From a virus, in the IMG/VR virus record IMGVR_UViG_3300032087_000579, positions 1-35,062 of that record: a DNA stretch of 35,062 nt; one strand, 5' to 3'. Numbering within the stretch: the stretch's first letter is position 1; every line of letters begins with the position of its first letter. Under the pieces are notes generated by a model. The model saw only the letters and a list, made by a program, of their open reading frames with translations, searched no databases and was not told the origin of the DNA. Positions 7,549 to 15,077 of this stretch are shown here, piece after piece. The position numbers and the translations under genes are program-made.

Positions 7549-8799
7549 ATGGCTGACTTGGAAAAGAAAAATGCAGAACTTCAAGAATTAAGAGGTAAAT
7601 TGCATAAGTTTGCTAGCGAAAAAGACTTCGCTGACTTTACTGCTGAGGATAAGGAAACTTGGGCGCAAATGAACGAGGAAGCAAAAGAACTTGCTGACTC
7701 TGTTAGAGAAGCTCAAATCTTTGAAAAAGAGCGTAAAGCTAACGAGGAACTTTTAGAAGCTGGTAAAGTTGTCAATCCACTTCCTATTCACGAGGAAAAA
7801 ACTGCACAACCAACAACTTTAGGCGACGAAGTAATCAACTCTAACGCTTATAAATCTTATATGGATAATGGACAACTCAACATCACAAGTGAATTAAAAT
7901 ACAATCCAATCTTGGAAAGTAAAACACTTGTAGACGAGGGTACTGCATATCCACCTAAGGTTGTAAGAAGCGACTTGATTTACCCAACCGCTTTAAGAAA
8001 TCCAAACTCTGTTATTGATTTGTTTTCAGTAATTCCTACTGACCAATATCAATATAAGTATTTGGAAGAAACTACCTTTACTAACAACGGTGCTGAAGTC
8101 GCAGAAGCTAACGCTTTCGGCGAATCCGCACTTGCGTTTACCGAACAAACTGAAAACATCAGAAAGTTTGGCGTATCTATTCCTGTAACTGAGGAACTTC
8201 TTGCTGACGTTGCAACTGTAAATGGTTATCTTGATTCAAGATTAAGAACTATGTTGCAATTAAGACTTGACTCTCAATTACTTAACGGTAATGGAACTGC
8301 TCCAAACATAAGAGGTATATTAAATAAATCTGGTATAAACACATTCGATTACTCAAGCTACTCTGGTAACTTAAAGAGAATTGGACAAATCTATCAAGCA
8401 ATTACTGAAATACGTAAGGACGCTTTCTTAGAACCAGACGCAATTATAATGCACCCGTCTGATTGGAACGACGTTGTAACCGAAGTAAACGCAGTAACAA
8501 CATCTGGAGCTTTGAATCCATTGTTCGTTGGTGCTGGTATGTTTAATGGCGCTCCTACATCAAGTATGTGGGGTGTTAAAGTTGTTCCTACAACTGCAAT
8601 TTCTGCTGGAACTGCATTAGTAGGTGTATTCGGTGGCGGACTTGCTTCTCATATCATCTCAAGAGCTGGTATGGAAGTAGCAATGTCTGATTCACACGAC
8701 GACTTCTTTACAAAAGATAAAGTAATGATGAAAGCTTCTATGCGATTAGGTTTTGCAATCTATCGTGCAACTGCTTTCTGTTCTATTACTAACTTTTAA
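7549..8799 (+). CDS. Major capsid protein, HK97 fold
   Basis: 416 residues. Residues 1 to about 90 are highly charged and helical (ADLEKKNAELQELRGKLHKF and on), the usual delta scaffold removed by the protease. The rest fits HK97-type capsids: VIDLFSVIPTDQYQYKYLEE, FGVSIPVTEELLADV, LDSRLRTMLQLRLDSQLLNGNG, PDAIIMHPSDW, WGVKVVPTTAI and the closing MRLGFAIYRATAF. ATG follows AAAGGATAAAGTT. It comes directly after the protease, as in most phages of this type. Confidence 0.95.
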   Translation: MADLEKKNAELQELRGKLHKFASEKDFADFTAEDKETWAQMNEEAKELADSVREAQIFEKERKANEELLEAGKVVNPLPIHEEKTAQPTTLGDEVINSNAYKSYMDNGQLNITSELKYNPILESKTLVDEGTAYPPKVVRSDLIYPTALRNPNSVIDLFSVIPTDQYQYKYLEETTFTNNGAEVAEANAFGESALAFTEQTENIRKFGVSIPVTEELLADVATVNGYLDSRLRTMLQLRLDSQLLNGNGTAPNIRGILNKSGINTFDYSSYSGNLKRIGQIYQAITEIRKDAFLEPDAIIMHPSDWNDVVTEVNAVTTSGALNPLFVGAGMFNGAPTSSMWGVKVVPTTAISAGTALVGVFGGGLASHIISRAGMEVAMSDSHDDFFTKDKVMMKASMRLGFAIYRATAFCSITNF

Positions 8800-8813
8800 T
8801 AGATAACATTGGT

Positions 8814-8860
8814 TTTGTTTTCCCACTCGTCTTACGCAAGTGCTTCGGGTGGGGAGCAAA
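8814..8860 (+). promoter_or_regulatory. Strong stem-loop after the capsid gene
   Basis: Bases 8814-8826 pair with 8849-8860 in a 12-bp stem with G-U pairs and one bulged T, around a 22-nt loop. It lies in the 75-base spacer between the major capsid gene and the next start at 8875. No U-run follows. Such a hairpin could protect the abundant capsid mRNA or attenuate read-through. Confidence 0.5.
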
Positions 8861-8874
8861 CAAAAGGAAAAATT

Positions 8875-9066
8875 ATGAAATTAAAAAAAGATGTTTATGA
8901 GAAAGACGGAAAAATTGTTCTTTCAAATGGACACCCAAAAGAATTTGCTGGACAATCTTGTCGTAAGCTTGCTATAGCTGGCGAGGAAATTTCTGACGCT
9001 CAAGCAAAAGCTTGGGGTATCAAAGAATCTAAAGCAAAAGAACCAAAAGAAAATAAAGCTAAGTAG
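8875..9066 (+). CDS. Small Lys-rich protein downstream of capsid, 63 aa
   Basis: ATG 8875 has AAAGGA 6 nt before it. A longer frame from 8809 would run through the stem-loop and lacks a site. The product starts MKLKKDVYEKDGKIVLSNGH and ends in a Lys/Glu-rich tail (KESKAKEPKENKAK). I do not recognise a family. The position between capsid and connector suggests a head-associated or neck protein, but the sequence does not show it. Confidence 0.7.
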   Translation: MKLKKDVYEKDGKIVLSNGHPKEFAGQSCRKLAIAGEEISDAQAKAWGIKESKAKEPKENKAK

Positions 9067-9072
9067 GTCTAA

Positions 9073-9699
9073 ATGGCTCACACTCAATACGTTGATAAAG
9101 AGGATTTAAAAACGTATTTAGGTCTTTCTGGTTCTGGGCAAGACACGAATATTGATAACGCTATCAACGGAGCTTCACGCCAAATTGACCAATACTGTCG
9201 TAGATACTTTTTTCAAGACGAAACTGTTAATGCAAAATATTATACGCCAAACAATTATGTGGAAATTGTAACTGACGATATTTCTACTGCTACTGGTCTT
9301 GTTGTATCTCTTGACGATAATGACGACGGAACACACGAAAAAGTTTTAACTATAAATACGGATTTTATTTTACTTCCTAACAATCCTGAATATATTGAAA
9401 TCTCTGACGCTGAATATCGCTTTCCGCAAAACATTATACGGTTATTGCCTACTCGTTCTAGTGAAAGGTTTGACCCGTTAATTATTAACAATGTAAAAGT
9501 AGAAGCTAAGTTTGGCTTTGTTAAAGTTCCTGAAGCTATCAAACAAGCTACTTTAATTCAAGCTACTCGTCTTTTTAAAAGAAAAGATACTCCGTTTAAT
9601 GTATTTGGAAATGAACAAACGGGTACTCAAGAATTATTTTCTAAATTCGACCCAGACGCAAAAGAACTTATTAAAGGGTATGTAAAGAAAACATTATGA
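9073..9699 (+). CDS. Head-tail connector (gp6-like adaptor)
   Basis: 208 residues, expected to form the ring below the portal that joins head and tail. The N-terminal part (YVDKEDLKTYLGL, then AINGASRQIDQYCRRYFF) is typical of the phage gp6-like connector family, a helical bundle starting with 'dlk.yl'. The middle is beta-rich and a helix near the end (PEAIKQATLIQATRLFKRKDTP) matches the family's conserved closing helix. ATG follows TAGGT. It overlaps the next gene by 4 bases (ATGA). Confidence 0.82.
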   Translation: MAHTQYVDKEDLKTYLGLSGSGQDTNIDNAINGASRQIDQYCRRYFFQDETVNAKYYTPNNYVEIVTDDISTATGLVVSLDDNDDGTHEKVLTINTDFILLPNNPEYIEISDAEYRFPQNIIRLLPTRSSERFDPLIINNVKVEAKFGFVKVPEAIKQATLIQATRLFKRKDTPFNVFGNEQTGTQELFSKFDPDAKELIKGYVKKTL

Positions 9700-10226
9700 G
9701 CTACGAAGTTGCTGGCTCTCGTGAGTTCCAAAGACGTTTAAAGCTTCAAGCTCTTGCTGGTGTTCATTTAAGAAACTTCTTTTCCAATTACGGAAAACTT
9801 ATTGTAACTGACGCAAAAAAAACTGCTCCTAGATTTGAGGGTAAATTGCGTGGCTCATTGACTATGCGTCATCTACCTAGCGAGGCTGGTATTCCCGTTG
9901 GTATTGAATTGTTTTCTCGTAGTCCTTACGCTCTTTACGTTCACGGATTTTATGACCAAAAGTTTAATTTAAAAGAGCCTTGGAGCAGAAGTAAGCCTCA
10001 CTACCCGCCAATCTCCGCGCTTCAAAAATGGGCTGACGCTAAAGGCATTAATGTATATGCGGTTCAATCTGCTATTGGTCGTAAAGGTACGCCTTTAATA
10101 CCGTTCTTTAAAATTGCAATTAAAAATAATGAAGCTGAAAAGAAATTACTTTTAGCTAAAACGGGTGTTAAGATAGAGGCACAATGGCGAGCTGGTCGTC
10201 GTGGAACTTTTGGGAAAAAGATATAA
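9696..10226 (+). CDS. Neck/tail protein of the HK97 gp10 type
   Basis: 176 residues. TAPRFEGKLRGSLTMRHL followed by GIELFSRSPYALYVHGF is the usual pattern of the HK97 gp10 group of head-tail joining proteins, where a basic helix comes before a beta region with the 'YA.yvH.G' motif. The C-terminal part is strongly basic (QWRAGRRGTFGKK). It starts by ATGA overlap with the connector gene and ends one base before the next ATG, so it sits in a tightly coupled neck module. Confidence 0.78.
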   Translation: MSYEVAGSREFQRRLKLQALAGVHLRNFFSNYGKLIVTDAKKTAPRFEGKLRGSLTMRHLPSEAGIPVGIELFSRSPYALYVHGFYDQKFNLKEPWSRSKPHYPPISALQKWADAKGINVYAVQSAIGRKGTPLIPFFKIAIKNNEAEKKLLLAKTGVKIEAQWRAGRRGTFGKKI

Positions 10227-10634
10227 ATGGCTAATTTAACAAACATAAGAAATGAAATTAAAAACAATTTGGCTAACATAACCTCTTTGTCTGTCTATGG
10301 CTATGTGCCTGATTCTGTTGAACCACCTACGGCGGTAGTTGGCGTAATGGACACAATTACGTATGACGATACTATGTCGCGTGGTGCTGATAGGTATTCT
10401 GTTCCCGTCTATCTTTACGTATCTCGAGTTGATGCTCAAGATAGTCAAGAAACTCTTGACGGTTATTTGGTGTCCTCTGGTGCTAGCTCTGTTAAAGCGC
10501 AAATCGAATCCGATACAACGTTGAACGGGGAAGCTCAATCTGTTAGAGTTGTAAGTGCTGGTAATTATGGTGTGTATGAAATTAACAACATTAATTACTT
10601 AGGCGTAGAATTTATTGTTGAGGTAATCGCATAA
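10227..10634 (+). CDS. Probable tail terminator protein
   Basis: 135 residues. The pattern SVYGYVPDSVEPPTAVVGVMD (about 22-42), followed by a beta-rich region (YSVPVYLYVSRVDAQDSQETLDGYL) and an alpha helix, resembles tail terminators of siphoviruses that cap the finished tail tube and meet the neck. Position just before the tail-tube genes agrees. The family signal is moderate. It ends with TAATG coupling to the next gene. Confidence 0.68.
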   Translation: MANLTNIRNEIKNNLANITSLSVYGYVPDSVEPPTAVVGVMDTITYDDTMSRGADRYSVPVYLYVSRVDAQDSQETLDGYLVSSGASSVKAQIESDTTLNGEAQSVRVVSAGNYGVYEINNINYLGVEFIVEVIA

Positions 10635-10816
10635 TGAAATATTTAATTAAACAAACATTAATGACGGGTGGTAAAGTTCTTGAAGCTGGTTCTATTGTTG
10701 AGCCTAAAGTAATTCCTAAAAAGTCATTGAGCTGGTTGCTTGACCAAGAAATTATTGTAAAAGTTGATAAAAAAATTCAAGAGGATATTTTACAAGCGAA
10801 AGTAGAGGAAGAATAA
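10634..10816 (+). CDS. Small hypothetical protein, 60 aa
   Basis: Coupled to the tail terminator gene by TAATG. The product starts MKYLIKQTLMTGGKVLEAGS, is mixed charged with an amphipathic C-terminal helix ending KVEEE, and has no recognised family. It may fold as a small SH3-like or ring-associated unit, judging only from 'GGKVLEAGSIVEP'. It lies between tail completion and tail-tube genes, so a minor virion or assembly role is a reasonable guess. Confidence 0.65.
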   Translation: MKYLIKQTLMTGGKVLEAGSIVEPKVIPKKSLSWLLDQEIIVKVDKKIQEDILQAKVEEE

Positions 10817-10818
10817 AA

Positions 10819-10902
10819 ATGGGTAAAGGTTCTTACGGTAGTGGTTCAAGACGTGGAAGTAGTCGTCGTGGTAGGCGTGGTTCTGGTAGGAGAAGTAGAT
10901 AA
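10819..10902 (+). CDS. Tiny Arg/Ser/Gly-rich basic protein, 27 aa
   Basis: Starts at ATG 10819, with GAGGA 9 nt upstream, and ends with TAATG on the first tail-tube gene. The product is MGKGSYGSGSRRG followed by repeated Arg-Arg, Gly and Ser residues. It has no acidic residues and looks like a small protamine or RNA-binding tail. Size and bias could reflect a real microprotein or a spacer between genes. The site, the coupling at the end and the lack of other content in these bases favour a gene. Confidence 0.6.
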   Translation: MGKGSYGSGSRRGSSRRGRRGSGRRSR

Positions 10903-11615
10903 TGGCTTTTAAACACGGTAAAAATTCTAAAGTATTTTTTCATAATAACGATTACTCCTCTTACTTCAATAACGTTGATACAACCTTAACTAGCGACGTT
11001 GCTGAATCAACTACATTTGGTAATTCAAGTAAAACTTATATAGCGGGTAATTTAGACGGTACTGTATCTGTTAGTGGATTTTTTGACGCAACTGCTGACG
11101 CTACTTTAAATTCTTATTTAGGTGGCTCTGATTTTGTTTTTGCGTTGGGTATTGACGGTATTGACGCTACTGACGGTGTTGTGTTTGGTAACTCAAATGT
11201 AACTTCCTACGGTAAGTCATCTCCAGTTGGAGATATTGTTGCTACTTCAATAGATGTCCAAGCTGACGGCGGTTTGTTTGCTGGTAGTGTTTTAGAAAAT
11301 GCTACTTATACTGCAACTGCTTCTGGTACTGCTCGTGATTATGGCGCTTCTACTGGCGACGGTGGTGGTGCTTTTATAATCGTAACTTCGGCTAGTGGAA
11401 CTACGCCGACGTTGGACGCAAAAATAACACATAGCGCTGACGATTCTACCTATGTTGATTTAGTAACATTTACTCAATTTACTACTTCAGCTGGTGCTGA
11501 ATTTAAATCAGTTGCTAAAGGAACTACCGTTAATCGCTATTTAAAGGTGGAGCTAACTATTGCTGGGACAAGCCCGTCCTATGATGTTATAATTGGCTTC
11601 GGTAGAAATAATTAA
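10902..11615 (+). CDS. Tail-tube protein paralogue 1, with extra C-terminal domain
   Basis: 237 residues. The first ~135 residues align by eye with the next gene: MAFKHGK/MAFVHGK, then NNVD, SDVAEST/SDIAETT, GNSSKTYIAG/GAGSKTYIVG, and YGKSSPVGDIV/YAVSSPVGDVV. The remaining ~100 residues (from about GSVLENATYTATASG) look like a beta-sandwich of the kind added to tail-tube or fibre proteins. The subunits would stack as hexamers around the tape measure. This copy may give decorated rings or a separate tail structure. Confidence 0.82.
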   Translation: MAFKHGKNSKVFFHNNDYSSYFNNVDTTLTSDVAESTTFGNSSKTYIAGNLDGTVSVSGFFDATADATLNSYLGGSDFVFALGIDGIDATDGVVFGNSNVTSYGKSSPVGDIVATSIDVQADGGLFAGSVLENATYTATASGTARDYGASTGDGGGAFIIVTSASGTTPTLDAKITHSADDSTYVDLVTFTQFTTSAGAEFKSVAKGTTVNRYLKVELTIAGTSPSYDVIIGFGRNN

Positions 11616-11627
11616 TAAGGAGAATAT

Positions 11628-12038
11628 ATGGCTTTTGTTCACGGTAAAGACTCAGTTTTTAAACTAGACAACGCGTCTGGCACTTTAACTGATATTTCAA
11701 GTTATGTTAATAACGTGGATTTTCCCGCTACAAGTGATATTGCTGAAACAACAACACTTGGTGCTGGTTCTAAGACTTATATTGTAGGTTTAAAGGACGC
11801 AACAATTTCTTTTGCTGGACTTTGGGACGCAACTTTCGACGCTATCGCTGGTGCCGTTAGAGGTCAATCTGCAACATTAAGTTTCGAATACAGCCCTGAG
11901 GGTACTGGCTCTGGTGCAGTAAAATATACTGGAGAAGCAATTATGACTAACTATGCGGTATCAAGTCCAGTTGGCGACGTTGTCGGTTATAGTTGTGATT
12001 TACAAGTTAGTGGCGACGTAACCCGCGCAACACATTAA
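11628..12038 (+). CDS. Tail-tube protein paralogue 2 (core-only form)
   Basis: 136 residues, preceded by AAGGAGAATAT, a strong ribosome binding site. It matches only the core of the upstream paralogue and ends at VSGDVTRATH, without the extra domain. Its near-consensus site and compact core suggest it is the main tail-tube subunit. Tandem duplication with loss or gain of the C-terminal domain is the simplest origin. The pair could share one tube, or one could be a tail-tip or neck variant. Confidence 0.82.
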   Translation: MAFVHGKDSVFKLDNASGTLTDISSYVNNVDFPATSDIAETTTLGAGSKTYIVGLKDATISFAGLWDATFDAIAGAVRGQSATLSFEYSPEGTGSGAVKYTGEAIMTNYAVSSPVGDVVGYSCDLQVSGDVTRATH

Positions 12039-12059
12039 TTAATCTAAGTAAAGGACACA

Positions 12060-12404
12060 ATGGAATTTTTAGATTTAAACAAAATAGATAAACTTCCTGA
12101 CGTTCCCATTAAAGAAGTAACGCTCGACGATTGGAACGTCAAAGTTAAGATAAAAGGTCTTTCTAAGAAAATGCAAGTTGAACTCGCTCGTATCTCTGGT
12201 GCTGAGGGAAGCGACGCATTTGATTATCAAAAAGCTTTACTACAAGCTAGCGTAGTCGAACCTAAGCTAGACGAAAAAGCTATTGAAAGTCTTTATGAAA
12301 AAGACGCTACCGTTCTCGATAAATTGTTTTTAGAGATTGCTAACTTAAATGGGATAGGCGGTGATGTTCAAGAGGAAATCTTGAACGAATTTCAAGACGA
12401 ATAA
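12060..12404 (+). CDS. Tail assembly chaperone, short form (gpG-like)
   Basis: 114 residues, located exactly between the tail-tube and tape-measure genes, where siphoviruses encode their tail assembly chaperones. It is soluble and acidic with a helical second half. AAAGGACACA precedes ATG. The short form would coat the tape measure with the frameshifted long form during tail assembly. The last codons run GAA TTT CAA GAC GAA TAA. The TTT before C is a plausible +1 slip site leading into the frame described next. Confidence 0.8.
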   Translation: MEFLDLNKIDKLPDVPIKEVTLDDWNVKVKIKGLSKKMQVELARISGAEGSDAFDYQKALLQASVVEPKLDEKAIESLYEKDATVLDKLFLEIANLNGIGGDVQEEILNEFQDE

Positions 12405-12585
12405 CGAACTCGCTTTTAAATTTCGATTAGCCCGCGACCTTTGTATGACGGTGGGCGAATTATCTACTACAATGTCCTCATTAGAGTTTTCACAATGGGT
12501 AGCTTTCTACTTGTGGGAACAAGACGAACAAAATAAACAGATTGCTATGGCGCAAGCTGAAGCGAAAAAGAGGTCAAATAGATAA
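12391..12585 (+). CDS. Tail assembly chaperone frameshift extension (gpT-like)
   Basis: An open frame that begins right after a stop at 12382-12384 and ends with TAATG on the tape-measure start. It has no good start codon of its own near its beginning. It reads LAFKFRLARDLCMTVGELS then SSLEFSQWVAFY, the classic gpT pattern ('RLa..lgmt..EL...ms..Ef..W.ayy'). Its phase is +1 (or -2) to the upstream gene. A +1 slip at TTT-C (12390-12393) would give a fused protein of about 174 residues. Other siphoviruses mostly use -1 slips. Confidence 0.75.
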   Translation, partial: FKTNNELAFKFRLARDLCMTVGELSTTMSSLEFSQWVAFYLWEQDEQNKQIAMAQAEAKKRSNR

Positions 12586-15077
12586 TGGGAGCTGGTGCTG
12601 ATTTAATAATTAGGATTGCTACTAAGGGTGCAACCTTAGCAAAAACTCAATTAAACAAATTGGGTAAAGAGGGTGGCGCTCTTGGTGGAAAAATGGGCTT
12701 ACTTGCCAAAGCTGGTATAGGTGCCGTTGCCGTTGGTCTTGTCGCTCTCGCTAAAGGTGCAGTAGAATCCGTCCAAGCTTTTACGAAGTTCGAGGATAAA
12801 TTAACGCAATCACTTGCGATAATGGAAACTACAACCGCCCAACAAGAACAAATGGCGCGAGTTGCACGTCAAGTTGCTACTGAAACTACTATTGGTGCTA
12901 CTGAATCTGCTGAAGCTTATTTCTTTCTTGCTTCTGCTGGTCTTGACGCTGAACAATCTATGTCCGCGCTTCCTCAAGTTGCAAAGTTTGCTCAGGCTGG
13001 TATGTTCGATATGGCTACCGCTACTGACCTCGCAACCGACGCCCAATCTGCACTTGGTCTTACTGTTAAAGACGCACAACAAAACTTAATGAACTTAACT
13101 AGGGTAACTGACGTACTTGTTAAGGCTAACACTCTTGCTAACGCTACCGTCCAACAATTTTCTGAAGCTCTTACAAATAAGGCGGGTTCCGCATTAAAGG
13201 TAACTAACAAATCAATCGAGGAAGGTGTTGCGGTTCTTTCTGCCTTTGCTGATAGAGGTGTTAAAGGTGCAGAAGCTGGCGAAAAACTTAATCAACTTTT
13301 AAGAGATGTAACTCGTGCCGTAGGTAAAAATGCTGACGAATTTAAGAAAGCCAATATACAAGTTGTTGATAATGAGGGCAACTTAAAGAACTTAGCTGAT
13401 GTTATTGCTGAACTTGATAAGGGTATGTCTGGTCTTTCTGACCAACAAAAAGCCGTTTTACTTGACCAGCTTGGCTTGAATAGAGGTGTAGCCGACGCGG
13501 TTAAAATTCTTTCGGGTGCTGAGGAGCAAATTAAAAACTATCAACACGAATTAGAAAATGCTGGCGGTATGACGGAGCAAGTTGCACAAAAACAAATGGA
13601 AAGCTTTGCGAGTCAAGTAAAGATTTTAAGGAATCAATTAAACAACTTAGCAATTACTATTGGCGAGGACTTGGTGCCGTTCTTAACTAAACTCGTTAAA
13701 CAAGCTCAAATAACCGTTGAGCGTTTCCAAAATTTTAGAAATAGATTAAATAGTGTTAATGCTCCTCTGGAAGTTATGGGCGTAAAAGTTAAAACCATAG
13801 CTAAAGTTTTATCTTTTGCTTTCTTTCCCGGAATTTCTTTAGCCGTTACTGGTTTGAAAAAATTGTTTAAATGGGTTGGTAAAAATAATGACCAATACCA
13901 AGCAAACATAGAAAAAGCTACTCAACTTACTGACGCTTATAAGAGGCAAGCTTATTATCTTGGGTTCGTTGCTCCTGCTACTGAAACTGTTGCCGAGGAA
14001 ACTATGGACTTAAATGATATTTTAGACGGAACTAATTATACCGTCGAGGAACTTACTAGCTTGCTTGACGATAATGGTATTGCTCTTGACGATAATGCAA
14101 AAGAGGCTCTTAAAACTGCTGAAGCTTACGAACAAGGTTTGCTTGGTGGTATTCAAGAAGTTATTGACGCCCTACAAGCATTTGAGGATAGGCAAGAATC
14201 TATTAATCGTGCTGAAACAAAAAGAAACAAAGCTCTCAAAGAACAAACTCGTGCTGAACAAGAAGTTCAAACTGCTACTGAAAATTTAGATAACGCTAAA
14301 CGCCGACTTCAAGAAGTTCAAGGGCTTGGCGCACAAGTAACTGCTGACGAGGAACTTGCTATACTCCGTCAAAAACAAGCTATACAAGAACTTACTGACG
14401 CTCAAGACGGAAGCCGTGAAAAAGAATTAGAGCTTCAAGTTGCTAAAGCTGAACTTACTCGCTTAATCGAGGAATCTGTTGCTATCTCTCGTGAGGAAGA
14501 AGAAGCAATTAGGGCGGTTGAACAAGCTGAAAAAGATTTAATAAGTGCTGAGGAAAAGAAAACTAAAGCTATTGAAAAAGTTCAAGAGGCACAAAAAGCA
14601 TTAAACAAATTAACTGAACAATCAATTATAAATACTCTTGAACACGCACAAATGCAAGAAGCTCTTAACGAAGCTATGAAAGATTTCGGTAAAGGCACAA
14701 AAGGTTATGAGGACGCTCTTAATAAAATAGCTGACCTTACTGGCGTAAAAGTTGAGGATATGATTAAAAGCTACGACGCGTTGTTTGCAAGTGTCAATCA
14801 ATTTGGTATGGCTATTCCTACTGCCCAAGATAATTCAAGTTCTGGTGGTGGTGGAAATGGTGGCGGTACTGGTGGCGGTCTTAAGTTCCCAGCAAGCGGG
14901 GGTAATGCAATTCCTGATATAAGTGGTTCTCAATTTTTGAAAACACAACAAGCTGGTTCTACAACTGTAATTACTGTTAATACTGGTTCTGTCTTAGGAA
15001 CTGAAAAAACTATTGAGGACGCGGTTGCTACTGCTCTCCAAGAGGGTGCAAGACGTGGAATTAATGTGGTATTTTAA
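12585..15077 (+). CDS. Tail tape measure protein
   Basis: 830 residues, the longest gene. Tape measures set tail length. At roughly 0.15 nm per residue this predicts a tail near 125 nm. The N-terminus has a hydrophobic helix (about 33-60), then the TP901-type conserved core: KFEDKLTQSLAIMETT, ATETTIGATESAEAYFFLASAG and FDMATATDLATDAQSALGL. Residues about 545-720 are a long Lys/Glu/Ala coiled coil. A Gly-rich linker near 755-770 leads to a short C-terminal piece. It begins on the stop of the chaperone extension and ends by TAATG overlap with the tail hub gene. Confidence 0.95.
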   Translation: MGAGADLIIRIATKGATLAKTQLNKLGKEGGALGGKMGLLAKAGIGAVAVGLVALAKGAVESVQAFTKFEDKLTQSLAIMETTTAQQEQMARVARQVATETTIGATESAEAYFFLASAGLDAEQSMSALPQVAKFAQAGMFDMATATDLATDAQSALGLTVKDAQQNLMNLTRVTDVLVKANTLANATVQQFSEALTNKAGSALKVTNKSIEEGVAVLSAFADRGVKGAEAGEKLNQLLRDVTRAVGKNADEFKKANIQVVDNEGNLKNLADVIAELDKGMSGLSDQQKAVLLDQLGLNRGVADAVKILSGAEEQIKNYQHELENAGGMTEQVAQKQMESFASQVKILRNQLNNLAITIGEDLVPFLTKLVKQAQITVERFQNFRNRLNSVNAPLEVMGVKVKTIAKVLSFAFFPGISLAVTGLKKLFKWVGKNNDQYQANIEKATQLTDAYKRQAYYLGFVAPATETVAEETMDLNDILDGTNYTVEELTSLLDDNGIALDDNAKEALKTAEAYEQGLLGGIQEVIDALQAFEDRQESINRAETKRNKALKEQTRAEQEVQTATENLDNAKRRLQEVQGLGAQVTADEELAILRQKQAIQELTDAQDGSREKELELQVAKAELTRLIEESVAISREEEEAIRAVEQAEKDLISAEEKKTKAIEKVQEAQKALNKLTEQSIINTLEHAQMQEALNEAMKDFGKGTKGYEDALNKIADLTGVKVEDMIKSYDALFASVNQFGMAIPTAQDNSSSGGGGNGGGTGGGLKFPASGGNAIPDISGSQFLKTQQAGSTTVITVNTGSVLGTEKTIEDAVATALQEGARRGINVVF

